Assembly: GCA_964506905.1 (NCBI GenBank)
Contig: CAZDNW010000049.1
Coordinates: 1 to 10,312, forward strand
Origin: JALWZX01 sp964506905
GTDB lineage: Bacteria > Patescibacteriota > WWE3 > 2-01-FULL-39-13
DNA length: 10,312 nucleotides
Direction of reading: 5' to 3'
Positions 1 through 6,223 of the stretch are shown here, piece after piece; the stretch's first letter is position 1, and each line of letters starts with the position of its first letter. The position numbers and the translations under genes are program-made. Under the pieces are notes generated by a model that was not told the DNA's origin, ran no database searches, and worked only from the letters and a program-made list of their open reading frames with translations.

Positions 1-125
1 TTGAATTCCCAATTATAATTAGAAAATAACTTTTGAACAAACTGATTTAACACATCTTTACCGACATTATGGCGTGTATGTGTAAATTCTGGCTCTGGAT
101 TTCCTAGTGCGAATATTAGTTTCAT
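1..125 (-). CDS. pth: Peptidyl-tRNA hydrolase, N-terminal part (cut by window edge)
   Basis: Pth cleaves the ester bond of peptidyl-tRNAs that drop off the ribosome and so recycles tRNA in the cytoplasm. Translating the minus strand from the ATG at 125-123 gives 41 residues beginning MKLIFALGNPEPEF, followed by THTRHNVGKDVLNQF. This is the classic Pth N-terminus: the GNP loop with Asn9 (E. coli Asn10) and the catalytic His19 (E. coli His20) in TRHNVG. The usual GNPG reads GNPE here. The remaining roughly 150 residues lie beyond position 1. The start is preceded by no Shine-Dalgarno; a TAATAT box ends 6 nt before the ATG, so the mRNA may be leaderless. The gene diverges from the 360-aa gene at 188 across a 62-bp gap. 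Identity is confident although only a quarter of the gene is visible. Confidence 0.93.
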   Translation of the reverse strand, partial: MKLIFALGNPEPEFTHTRHNVGKDVLNQFVQKLFSNYNWEF

Positions 126-187
126 AGGTATATATTAGCACGGAATTAATATTCTTTACTAACCCATTACTATAAGATATAACAGGC
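126..187. promoter_or_regulatory. Divergent promoter region between pth and the 360-aa gene
   Basis: This 62-bp gap must hold both start signals. For the plus-strand gene, TATAAG (171-176) and TATAAC (178-183) are -10-like. TTTACT (155-160) lies 17 bp before TATAAC, but that box is only 4 bp from the ATG. For pth on the minus strand, TAATAT lies 6 nt before the ATG, with no convincing -35 box. Neither gene has a Shine-Dalgarno. The boxes are so near the start codons that very short or absent leaders are implied. Confidence 0.45.
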
Positions 188-1270
188 ATGGCAACTGGGA
201 TTGGAGGTAACCTTGAACAACCTTACGACAATCAACATTTAATAGAACTAACACAATACCCAAATGGTGGTGCTGCCTTAAATTTATTTGGTTTAGTAGA
301 AGTTAGCGAAGAATTAGTACGCAAAACATTGCCACAGATTAGGGAACCAGAACTATATTTGCAACAATTAGAAATGGTTTTAAGGTTAATGGCAAGAGCT
401 TTAATTGAAGAAGGTACCTCATTTTCTACTAACGATTTAGCAACTGAATTAAAAATAACTCAAGAAGAAATTGAAAATCTTTTAAGTACATTTAATATAT
501 TGCTAGATGTTCAAGCTGATAGTGATATAACTGAATTTCGTTCACCAAATCAGCCACAATTTAAATTATACGATTTTAGAACAAATACGGGAAAAAATTA
601 TTGGGGAATACAAATCCTGCAAATACAACCAAACGGATACATAAAACCAATACCATTGGATGTTTATGTACGCAGTATAAACCCTGAAAATTTACCTAAT
701 ACGATAACTTATATATTTAATGACGGGTTACTTACAATTAGTAATTCTGAAACAGCAAAGAGATTAAATATTCCGGCAAAAATAGAATTTTCTAATAAAC
801 GACTGGGGACATACGGAACATATAATCTTGGCAGTTTCTTTAGTATGCTTCCCGTTATACTGAGAAGTAAAAAATATGAGACCTGGGCTAGACACGTTTC
901 TAGTTATGAAAATCCAGGACACAGAATTCAAGCCAATGCGTTATCATTATTGCGCAAGCATATCCAACCAAAATTAATTAACCCGCAAAAACAAAAATTT
1001 GTCGAAACAGATGATCCCATTTTTGATTCGCTAAGATTTAACGGGGTTAGCATTCATCTAAATAATACAGGAATGACTATTGAAACAGGATTCACCGAAA
1101 TCGGACACCCTGAAGTAACATTCTCAAAACCTGTTTTAACTTTATTAAGAGTCTATCCCAATAAAGAAGTTACACGAGAAACAAACCCAAAGATGATGTT
1201 GGCAGTTGTAGTATTTGATTCTGATACAAATGGTTTAAAGTGGGTTCCAGTAGAGATAAAAGTACAGTAA
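188..1270 (+). CDS. Unrecognised 360-aa soluble protein with possible helix-turn-helix
   Basis: I do not recognise this family. There is no signal peptide or membrane segment, so it is probably cytoplasmic. Residues about 55-105 look helical. Within them, residues 79-102 (FSTNDLATELKITQEEIENLL) read like a winged-helix recognition unit (Thr-x-x-Leu-Ala-x-x-Leu-x-Ile-x-x-x-x-Ile). The remainder, about 125-360, is rich in beta-forming and aromatic residues with no catalytic motif that I can name. The ATG at 188 was chosen because it directly follows the divergent promoter region and fills the open frame; there is no Shine-Dalgarno. ybeY follows after 9 bp on the same strand, so the two are probably co-transcribed. 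A DNA-binding or adaptor role is only a guess from the helix-turn-helix-like segment. The gene itself is very likely real given its length, clean frame and operon position. Confidence 0.8.
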   Translation: MATGIGGNLEQPYDNQHLIELTQYPNGGAALNLFGLVEVSEELVRKTLPQIREPELYLQQLEMVLRLMARALIEEGTSFSTNDLATELKITQEEIENLLSTFNILLDVQADSDITEFRSPNQPQFKLYDFRTNTGKNYWGIQILQIQPNGYIKPIPLDVYVRSINPENLPNTITYIFNDGLLTISNSETAKRLNIPAKIEFSNKRLGTYGTYNLGSFFSMLPVILRSKKYETWARHVSSYENPGHRIQANALSLLRKHIQPKLINPQKQKFVETDDPIFDSLRFNGVSIHLNNTGMTIETGFTEIGHPEVTFSKPVLTLLRVYPNKEVTRETNPKMMLAVVVFDSDTNGLKWVPVEIKVQ

Positions 1271-1279
1271 TATATATCT

Positions 1280-1606
1280 ATGAAACATCAAAAATTAATT
1301 TTTACAGATAAACCCGTTCGTAAGAACTCGTACATGGTTGTTCATTTAGTCGACGATAAAGAAATTCAAAGAATAAATAAAGAGCAAAGAGGTAAAGACT
1401 ACCCTACTGATGTTTTATCGTTTGAAATCGACGCTAACGACCCAGACGGCAGGTATTATGTTGGTGATGTAATTGTTAATATCGACCAAGCAAAAAGACA
1501 GATGAAAAAGTATGGTAACGATGATGTACGACTTGAAATTGCTGATTTAGTTGCTCATGGTGTTTTGCATTTGCTTGGTGTTAATCACGAAGGCGAAGAT
1601 CATTAA
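1280..1606 (+). CDS. ybeY: Endoribonuclease / rRNA maturation factor YbeY, short form
   Basis: YbeY is a zinc metallo-endoribonuclease that acts in 16S rRNA 3'-end maturation and ribosome quality control. The signature HGVLHLLGVNH is present at residues 93-103, giving the three metal-binding histidines H93, H97 and H103. The conserved RGKDYPTDVLSF block (37-48) carries the usual arginine and Thr-Asp-Val-Leu-Ser-Phe, and GD at 62-63 matches the VGDVIVN strand. At 108 residues it is much shorter than the usual 150 or so. Some N-terminal sequence is missing, and the protein stops only five residues after the last zinc ligand, without the usual C-terminal helix. The ATG lies 9 bp after the upstream gene's stop, without a Shine-Dalgarno, which suggests translational coupling. 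The Nudix gene converges on it, with 11 bp between the two stops. The identity is secure; whether the short form is fully active is unknown. Confidence 0.93.
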   Translation: MKHQKLIFTDKPVRKNSYMVVHLVDDKEIQRINKEQRGKDYPTDVLSFEIDANDPDGRYYVGDVIVNIDQAKRQMKKYGNDDVRLEIADLVAHGVLHLLGVNHEGEDH

Positions 1607-1617
1607 AATTTATTCAT

Positions 1618-2163
1618 TTAAGTATTTAAATTATTTCTGTCAACATACTTAAATTTTACACTTTTGGTTCTTAAATTATTATTTCTCAATTTTATGTATT
1701 CTTTAATTACTAAGTTTGTAGTTACAGATAAATCTTTTGGCAGATTATCTAAATCAAACCATTTTATTTCAAGTATTTCTTTTTTATCATGATTATGGGA
1801 ATTTATTTGCTGATCTTTGGTTATGTTTTTAACTAAAAATATAAAAGCTGTATCTTGTTTATATTCTAAATTAGACTCAATTATTAAAAACAGCATTAAA
1901 TCGTCAATGCTAACAGTAATGCCAACTTCTTCTTTTAATTCTCTAATTATACCTTCGGTAATTGTTTCATTCTTTTTAATTCCCCCACCGGGAATATAAT
2001 AATCAGGCATATATGAATGCCTTAACAAAAGAATTTGATTATTTTTTACAATTAAGCATCTCGAACCAATTGAGCGTGGGTTAGTTATTTTCCAGTAAAA
2101 CAATGCTAATTTGTATAAAACCCTTAATGTTAACCTTTTAAAAAATAAAATTGTTATTTGCAT
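1618..2163 (-). CDS. Nudix (MutT-like) hydrolase
   Basis: Nudix enzymes hydrolyse a nucleoside diphosphate linked to another moiety, using a divalent cation. The 23-residue Nudix box is intact at residues 60-82: Gly60, five residues, Glu66, seven residues, then RELKEEVGI. This matches GX5EX7REUXEEXGU, with the metal-binding Glu75, Glu78 and Glu79. The preceding DYYIPGGG (54-61) is typical of the MutT fold. Residues 1-27 are unusual: a basic, hydrophobic stretch (FFKRLTLRVLYKLALFYWK) that could be an amphipathic or membrane-associating helix. The tail after about 165 is basic and Asn-rich. The substrate cannot be told from sequence. It lies 10 bp after the stop of a 73-aa ORF on the same strand, and its ATG has only an A-rich upstream sequence. 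It converges on ybeY. Confidence 0.92.
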   Translation of the reverse strand: MQITILFFKRLTLRVLYKLALFYWKITNPRSIGSRCLIVKNNQILLLRHSYMPDYYIPGGGIKKNETITEGIIRELKEEVGITVSIDDLMLFLIIESNLEYKQDTAFIFLVKNITKDQQINSHNHDKKEILEIKWFDLDNLPKDLSVTTNLVIKEYIKLRNNNLRTKSVKFKYVDRNNLNT

Positions 2164-2173
2164 TTTTCTTTAG

Positions 2174-2395
2174 TTAATTTCTTTCAAGAATCATCATACA
2201 GATTATATTTTTTCTCAACCTCTTTGATAAAGTTTTGGGAACAATTCCACGGCCGGCCACAAAGTAAAACAAACCCGGTGATAATTCCCATGCATAATCT
2301 AATAATTGTTTGCGGTTACAATTTTTACCGCGATAACTCATACCTAAAGTTAATAAGTAATATTTATCAATAAGAAATTTTATATCTGGTTTCAT
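2174..2395 (-). CDS. Small unrecognised ORF (73 aa) between yqeY and the Nudix gene
   Basis: I do not recognise this protein. It is basic, with aromatic and Leu-rich stretches (KYYLLTLGMSYRGKNCNRKQ near 11-30, then WELSPGLFYFVAGRGIVPKT), a Lys/Arg cluster around 56-63 and two cysteines. There is no clear transmembrane helix or metal motif. It is on the same strand as its neighbours, 18 bp after the yqeY stop and 10 bp before the Nudix start, which supports a real operon member. Codon third positions are AT-rich like the neighbours. A 71-aa frame on the opposite strand overlaps it and is the less likely reading. It could instead be a remnant of a larger gene. Moderate confidence only. Confidence 0.45.
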   Translation of the reverse strand: MKPDIKFLIDKYYLLTLGMSYRGKNCNRKQLLDYAWELSPGLFYFVAGRGIVPKTLSKRLRKNIICMMILERN

Positions 2396-2401
2396 TAAAT
2401 T

Positions 2402-2418
2402 GTTAACAGACTGTTAAC
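2402..2418. repeat. Perfect inverted repeat overlapping the yqeY stop
   Basis: GTTAACA-GAC-TGTTAAC is a 7-bp perfect inverted repeat with a 3-nt centre. It includes the yqeY stop codon (2416-2414) and lies just before the start of the 73-aa ORF. It could be a small RNA hairpin between cistrons or a protein-binding site; nothing in the sequence decides between these. Confidence 0.5.
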
Positions 2419-2857
2419 TTAGTTTTTCTCTAACAACTTCAGAAACTAGTTTTCCGTCTGCTTGGCCTTTTACTTTTGCCATTACTTGTTTCATTACTTG
2501 TCCGAAATTAGCATCTGCACCTACTTCGTTTATTACCTCATTTACTATTTGTTCAACTTGTTCTTTTGTCATTTGTTCTGGCATATATTCCATTAATATA
2601 GCGAGTTCTTGTTTTTCAGATTCAACTAAATCTGTTCTACCTGCTTTTTCAAACATTTCTATCGATTCATTTCGTTTTTTTACGGATCGTTTTATTATGC
2701 CAACAATATTGTCATCGGTTAATTCTTTGCCCTCTGCACGAAGTCTGATTTCTTCATTATTTACCTCAGAAAGCAACATTCTTAATACTTCAACTTTCTG
2801 TGTGTTTTTTTCTTTTTGAGCGGTGGTTAAGTCTTGTTGTATTTGTTGTTTTGTCAT
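2414..2857 (-). CDS. yqeY: GatB/YqeY-domain protein
   Basis: YqeY proteins are small helical proteins sharing the C-terminal tRNA-binding-type domain of the GatB amidotransferase subunit; their exact role is not settled. The sequence fits end to end: an N-terminal helix (MTKQQIQQDLTTAQKEKN), the VLRMLLSEVNNEEI block, then IIKRSVKKRNESIEMFEKAGR, ELAILMEYMPEQ, and the C-terminal DFGQVMK-like segment (NFGQVMKQVMAKVKGQADGK). I start at the ATG at 2857-2855, giving 147 aa, which is the usual family length. A reading 10 residues longer begins with TTG inside a hairpin and adds a low-complexity Lys/Thr stretch. There is no Shine-Dalgarno. The gene is separated from the upstream rpsU by a terminator, so it probably heads its own unit with the two genes downstream. 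Confidence 0.93.
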   Translation of the reverse strand: MTKQQIQQDLTTAQKEKNTQKVEVLRMLLSEVNNEEIRLRAEGKELTDDNIVGIIKRSVKKRNESIEMFEKAGRTDLVESEKQELAILMEYMPEQMTKEQVEQIVNEVINEVGADANFGQVMKQVMAKVKGQADGKLVSEVVREKLS

Positions 2858-2866
2858 TTTTGTTTT

Positions 2867-2889
2867 GGTTGATTTTGTTTTAATCAACC
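2867..2889 (-). promoter_or_regulatory. Hairpin in the yqeY leader
   Basis: GGTTGATT (2867-2874) and AATCAACC (2882-2889) are perfect 8-bp complements around a 7-nt loop. The stem ends 9 nt before the chosen yqeY ATG and contains the alternative TTG codon. It is placed to affect initiation of yqeY, but no ligand or protein is implied by the sequence. Confidence 0.4.
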
Positions 2890-2921
2890 TTATTAATTAT
2901 TTTAACTTTTAACTATTAAGA

Positions 2922-2948
2922 AAGCCCGCACTCTTTGAGTGCGGGCTT
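2922..2948 (-). terminator. Intrinsic terminator after rpsU
   Basis: A perfect 12-bp stem, AAGCCCGCACTC paired with GAGTGCGGGCTT, closes a 3-nt loop 25 nt beyond the rpsU stop. Read on the minus strand it is followed by TCTTAAT, a modest U-rich tail. On the plus strand it is followed by CAATTTTT, so it may stop transcription in both directions. It separates the HIT-rpsU unit from yqeY. Confidence 0.88.
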
Positions 2949-2973
2949 CAATTTTTCATAAGGTCAACTTATT

Positions 2974-3192
2974 TTATGATTTACTTGCATATTTTCTAAT
3001 ATTTGCTCTTTTTCTTTTTTCATACTCTCTTCGTCTTAATGATGGTTTGATATAATACCTTTTCTCTTTAAGTCTATCCATATCATCTTCCATAATGTTT
3101 TTAAGTTCTCTTAATGCTTGTTCTACGGATAAATTTTGCTTTCGTAAATCAATCTCAACCCCACTCTTTCTTCGTCTTCTTTTTTGAGCCAT
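2974..3192 (-). CDS. rpsU: 30S ribosomal protein bS21
   Basis: bS21 is a small, very basic protein of the 30S platform, located near the 3' end of 16S rRNA and the anti-Shine-Dalgarno region. The 72-aa product is Arg/Lys-rich. It has the typical VEQALRELKNIMEDDMDRLKEKRYYIKPSLRRREYEKRKR arrangement: a first helix, an acidic-to-basic transition, a Lys-Pro-Ser turn and an Arg-rich second helix. It lies 28 bp after the HIT gene on the same strand and is followed by a strong terminator, so it closes that unit. Unlike most other genes here it has a strong Shine-Dalgarno, TAGGAGGTG, ending 11 nt before the ATG. That makes ribosome-dependent autoregulation possible. The N-terminal extension MAQKRRRRKSG is more basic than usual. 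Identity is confident. Confidence 0.93.
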   Translation of the reverse strand: MAQKRRRRKSGVEIDLRKQNLSVEQALRELKNIMEDDMDRLKEKRYYIKPSLRRREYEKRKRANIRKYASKS

Positions 3193-3203
3193 GATAAATA
3201 AAA

Positions 3204-3212
3204 CACCTCCTA
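3204..3212 (-). promoter_or_regulatory. Strong Shine-Dalgarno of rpsU
   Basis: Minus strand TAGGAGGTG, a nine-base match to the anti-Shine-Dalgarno, ends 11 nt before the rpsU ATG. No other start codon in the window has a comparable site. The spacing is slightly long but workable. Confidence 0.8.
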
Positions 3213-3220
3213 TTGATTTA

Positions 3221-3565
3221 TCATAAGTTATCTTTTGGTTTCCAATCTTTTCCTCCTAAAATGTGCAAATGTTCATGTTCTAAATCATTGTAACCTGCAC
3301 CGTTATTGACCAATCGATAACCTGTTTTATCTAAATTATATTTTTGGATAACTTGGTAAGCAAAATTTACCAACTCATCCCAAAAACCATTTACTTTGCC
3401 TGAGATTGTATCTTTTTTTTCAATGTGTTCTTTTGGCATAACCAATATGTGCACAGGGGCTGCTGGATTAATATTTTCTATAGCAATGTATTTATCGTTT
3501 TCTAAAACGATAGTTGCCCGTGCTTTTTTTTGTGCTATGTCACAAAAGATACAATCTTCGCTCAC
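3221..3565 (-). CDS. HIT-family (histidine triad) nucleotide hydrolase
   Basis: HINT-type proteins are small dimeric purine-nucleoside phosphoramidases or nucleotide hydrolases. The defining triad HEHLHILGG is at residues 97-105, with His97, His99 and His101; the middle one is the expected nucleophile. The first hydrophobic position of the motif is Glu98. The N-terminal DCIFCDI (Cys5, Cys8) is the zinc-binding pair seen in many bacterial members. PAAPVHILVMPKEHI (34-48) and GYRLVNNGAGYNDLEH match the family. Length (114 aa) is normal. The start is GTG at 3565; no in-frame ATG exists before an upstream TAG. Its TGA stop is followed at once by an in-frame TAA. It is followed 28 bp later by rpsU. 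The physiological substrate is unknown. Confidence 0.92.
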   Translation of the reverse strand: MSEDCIFCDIAQKKARATIVLENDKYIAIENINPAAPVHILVMPKEHIEKKDTISGKVNGFWDELVNFAYQVIQKYNLDKTGYRLVNNGAGYNDLEHEHLHILGGKDWKPKDNL

Positions 3566-3577
3566 AACTTCGATTTT

Positions 3578-3607
3578 ATCATAAATTTTCTATATGTTAA
3601 TTAGCAA
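3578..3607 (-). promoter_or_regulatory. Probable promoter of the HIT-rpsU unit
   Basis: Minus strand TTGCTA (3607-3602), an 18-bp spacer and TATGAT (3583-3578). The -10 matches consensus at five of six positions. Transcription would start about 5 nt before the GTG start codon, giving an almost leaderless mRNA. No terminator is visible after proS, so read-through from upstream is also possible. Confidence 0.45.
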
Positions 3608-3668
3608 TTGATATTATGGGTACCAATGTGTAATTCGTTCAGTAATCACAACCCTTTTTAATTTACCT

Positions 3669-4919
3669 TTAATTTATCAAAGTTTCTAAAATTTTGTGGA
3701 ATTCAGTCAAATCAGCACTGCTTTCGTCTCTCTTTTTGTACTCAACCTTATCTTCTGTTCGTTTTGATACAACAATTCTGTGTGGAATTCCAATTAAATC
3801 TGATTCTGCAAATTTTTGCCCCGGCGTTACGTCTAATCTATCATCATATAAAACTTCGATATTGTTTGCCTTAAGTTTTGTATAAATATTATCTGCTCTT
3901 TCTTTTACTGGTTGCTCATCTAAATTTAGTCCTACTAAATGAACCCTGTAAGGAGCAATATTTTCTGGCCATATTAACCCATTTTCATCGTTAAATATTT
4001 CAGCAATAATTCCCATTACTCTGCTTACACCGATACCATAACTACCCATTATTACTGGTTTTGTACTCCCATCTTTATCTACAAACTTTAAGTTTAGCGC
4101 TTCAGAGTACTTAGTGCCAAGTTTAAATATATTTCCCGCCTCTACAGCTTTTTTCTCAACCAGTTTATTTTTATCTATATTTAGCATTTCAAAAACTTCA
4201 TCAGTATATACTTCTTTATTTATTGCAATTCTTTTTTCTTCATCAACATAAATTGTATCTTCTCCTACTTCACTAATTGTTTGAAATTCATGGCTAAATT
4301 TACTAAAAGACCCACCACTTGCAAAAGTTATATAAGTGATTTCCCCTAAACCTAATCGGCTATAAACTTTCATATACGCATCTTTAACTTTTTCATAATA
4401 ATCATCTAATTCTTCGGTAGTTCTAGAAAAAGAATATAAATCTTTCATTAAGAATTCACGCCCTCGCATTAACCCACTTTTTGACCTTATTTCATTTCTA
4501 AATTTTGTTTGAAACTGATATACATATTTCGGCAAATCTTTATAAGAATGTATGTGCTTTCTCATTATTAAAGTTAAAGGTTCTTCGTGTGTAGGTGCTA
4601 GACCTAATTCAACTTCGTTTTTTAATTTTGTTTTAAACCAAATATCCATTACATCATCGTTCCACCTGTTTGTTGCTTGCCAATGTTCTTTTGATTGAAG
4701 GGTTGTTAATAAAACTTCTTGTCCGTCTATTGCGTTCATTTCTTCACGAATGATTTGTTCTATTTTTCTAAGTACTCTTAACCCTAGTGGTAAATAGCTA
4801 TAAACACCTGCCATTTCTTTGTCTATAAAACCTGCACGAATTAAAAGTTGGGCGTTTAAACTTACTTCTTCTTTTGAGACATCTTTTAGTGTCTTCGTGA
4901 ATAGTTGCGATTGTTTCAT
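3669..4919 (-). CDS. proS: Prolyl-tRNA synthetase, short form without editing insertion
   Basis: ProRS is a cytoplasmic class II enzyme that charges tRNA-Pro. Visible in order are the core with APTHEE (108-113, proline and ATP site), motif 2 FRNEIRSKSGLMRGREFLMKDLYSF from 140, SHEFQ (209-213), GNIFKLGTKYSEALN from 262, motif 3 MGSYGIGVSR (291-300), and the anticodon-binding domain from about 323 (IAPYRVHLV, YDDRLDVTPGQKFAESDLIGIP). It has 416 aa rather than the roughly 570 aa of the common bacterial type. The long editing (INS) domain between motifs 2 and 3 is reduced to a linker of about 40 residues (220-260), as in alphaproteobacterial ProRS. The order rseP-proS is conserved widely and holds here, with a 76-bp gap. 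The start ATG has no Shine-Dalgarno. Confidence 0.95.
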   Translation of the reverse strand: MKQSQLFTKTLKDVSKEEVSLNAQLLIRAGFIDKEMAGVYSYLPLGLRVLRKIEQIIREEMNAIDGQEVLLTTLQSKEHWQATNRWNDDVMDIWFKTKLKNEVELGLAPTHEEPLTLIMRKHIHSYKDLPKYVYQFQTKFRNEIRSKSGLMRGREFLMKDLYSFSRTTEELDDYYEKVKDAYMKVYSRLGLGEITYITFASGGSFSKFSHEFQTISEVGEDTIYVDEEKRIAINKEVYTDEVFEMLNIDKNKLVEKKAVEAGNIFKLGTKYSEALNLKFVDKDGSTKPVIMGSYGIGVSRVMGIIAEIFNDENGLIWPENIAPYRVHLVGLNLDEQPVKERADNIYTKLKANNIEVLYDDRLDVTPGQKFAESDLIGIPHRIVVSKRTEDKVEYKKRDESSADLTEFHKILETLIN

Positions 4920-4952
4920 GTTCTTACTTTAACAAGTAACCATAATGCGAGC

Positions 4953-4972
4953 AAGTATTTATAAGTATTTAT
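4953..4972. repeat. Tandem 10-bp repeat upstream of proS
   Basis: AAGTATTTAT occurs twice in direct tandem in the 76-bp rseP-proS gap. On the minus strand this is two ATAAATACTT units about 35-55 nt before the proS ATG. It may simply be AT-rich chance sequence; the second unit contains a -10-like TATAAA on the minus strand. Confidence 0.4.
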
Positions 4973-4995
4973 GGGGAATTCTATCGTAATTTTTG

Positions 4996-6144
4996 TTAAA
5001 ACCACATAAAGATAATATCCTTAAATGTGATTATTAAAAGTAAGCCAATTAAAAAGATAAAACCAATTTGGTGCATTCTTTCTTCTAATTTTGGCGATGG
5101 TCTTTTTTTTGTAATCCATTCGTATAAAACAAATACTTCTCTGCCACCGTCTAACGCTGGAATTGGTAAAAGATTCATAATTGCAAGCGACAGTGATAGT
5201 AATGCAGTTAAATCTAATAAAACAAGCCATGTCTTACTGCCACCATTATCCATGATTGATTTTACAGCCCCAAATATTCCAATTGGACCTGCTACACCAC
5301 TTGCAACTGCTGAAACATCTTTTTCTTGTACACTTTGTTTAACAAGTTGTCCTAGTGCGTGAAATGAGTATCCCATTATGTTTGCAGAATGTAATGGCCC
5401 CGCAAGAACTTTTTCGGCAGGGGTTTGATATGCTAGTTGAACTGCATCACCAAGCCCTATACCTAAAACAACCATTCCGAGTTCCTCATTATAAGTAGGA
5501 GTCACTTTGTATACCGCGGTTTCGTCTGTGTTAATGTTTTTTGTATAAACTGTAATTTCTTTACCTTCTTTATCTTTTAAGAAGTTATGAATATCATCTA
5601 TGGTTTTAGGCTCAACTACTTCACCATTGTATTCTAGTTTAGTAATTCTATCGGCAAATTGTATGCCGGCGTTACTTGCAGGTGAATCATCTTTTATAAA
5701 AGTAACAACATTGGGTAACTCGACTGTTTTAGCAAACGGGAATTTATAATTATCTAACAATAGTATCGGTGAGGATTTGAAATCATTTATCCCAAGGGTA
5801 AAGTAAAATATAACAAACGCAACCATTAAATTCATAAAAATTCCTGCTAGTAGTACAACGGATTTTTGCCATGGTTTTTTGTTTATAAAATTGGTTTTAT
5901 CTTTTGGGTCGTAATCTTCGTAATCTTCTCCTTTTATTCTTACAAATCCGCCAAAAGGTAACCAATTTATTGAATAAAGTGTTTCACCAAATTTTTTGCC
6001 CCAGATTCGCGGTGGAATTCCCATACCAAATTCAGGAACACCTATTTTAAATTTTTTTGCAGTTAGAAAATGGCCTAGTTCGTGTATGAATACTAAAAAT
6101 GATAGTATTATTGCAAAAACTAGAAAAGGTATTAAGGATATCAT
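4996..6144 (-). CDS. rseP: Site-2 protease, RseP-type intramembrane zinc metalloprotease
   Basis: RseP-type enzymes cut transmembrane segments of anti-sigma factors and remnant signal peptides inside the membrane. The zinc motif HELGH (21-25) sits in the first transmembrane helix (3-27). The second metal site NLLPIPALDGG (324-334, with Asp332) is in a later helix. A helix around 95-117 (VVLLAGIFMNLMVAFVIFYF) is conserved, a single PDZ domain spans about 148-215 (DDSPASNAGIQFADRITKLEYNGE...), and SGVAGPIGI (282-290) is the usual loop. The last helix is about 360-377. Length (382 aa) is typical for a single-PDZ form. It lies between frr and proS in the usual order; the dxr, cdsA and uppS genes often found nearby are missing. 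No Shine-Dalgarno precedes the ATG. Confidence 0.95.
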   Translation of the reverse strand: MISLIPFLVFAIILSFLVFIHELGHFLTAKKFKIGVPEFGMGIPPRIWGKKFGETLYSINWLPFGGFVRIKGEDYEDYDPKDKTNFINKKPWQKSVVLLAGIFMNLMVAFVIFYFTLGINDFKSSPILLLDNYKFPFAKTVELPNVVTFIKDDSPASNAGIQFADRITKLEYNGEVVEPKTIDDIHNFLKDKEGKEITVYTKNINTDETAVYKVTPTYNEELGMVVLGIGLGDAVQLAYQTPAEKVLAGPLHSANIMGYSFHALGQLVKQSVQEKDVSAVASGVAGPIGIFGAVKSIMDNGGSKTWLVLLDLTALLSLSLAIMNLLPIPALDGGREVFVLYEWITKKRPSPKLEERMHQIGFIFLIGLLLIITFKDIIFMWF

Positions 6145-6223
6145 AATGTATATGGTAACAAATTTAAGAAGTAATCTCTACTCTTACAATACTAATTGAG
6201 CAATCATTTATAAAATATTTGAA

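Noticed and set aside
2158..2373. 71-aa plus-strand frame opposite the 73-aa ORF
   Set aside because: It has no partner on its strand and no recognisable sequence. The minus-strand frame fits the operon spacing better.
2858..2887. Longer yqeY starting at TTG
   Set aside because: It adds ten low-complexity residues and starts within a hairpin; the ATG at 2857 gives the usual family start and length.
5027..5362. Plus-strand open frames inside minus-strand genes (also 6219-6596, 6892-7275, 7310-7636, 8176-8388)
   Set aside because: They are antisense to clearly recognised genes (rseP, frr, tsf, rpsB) and give low-complexity or hydrophobic translations without any family resemblance.
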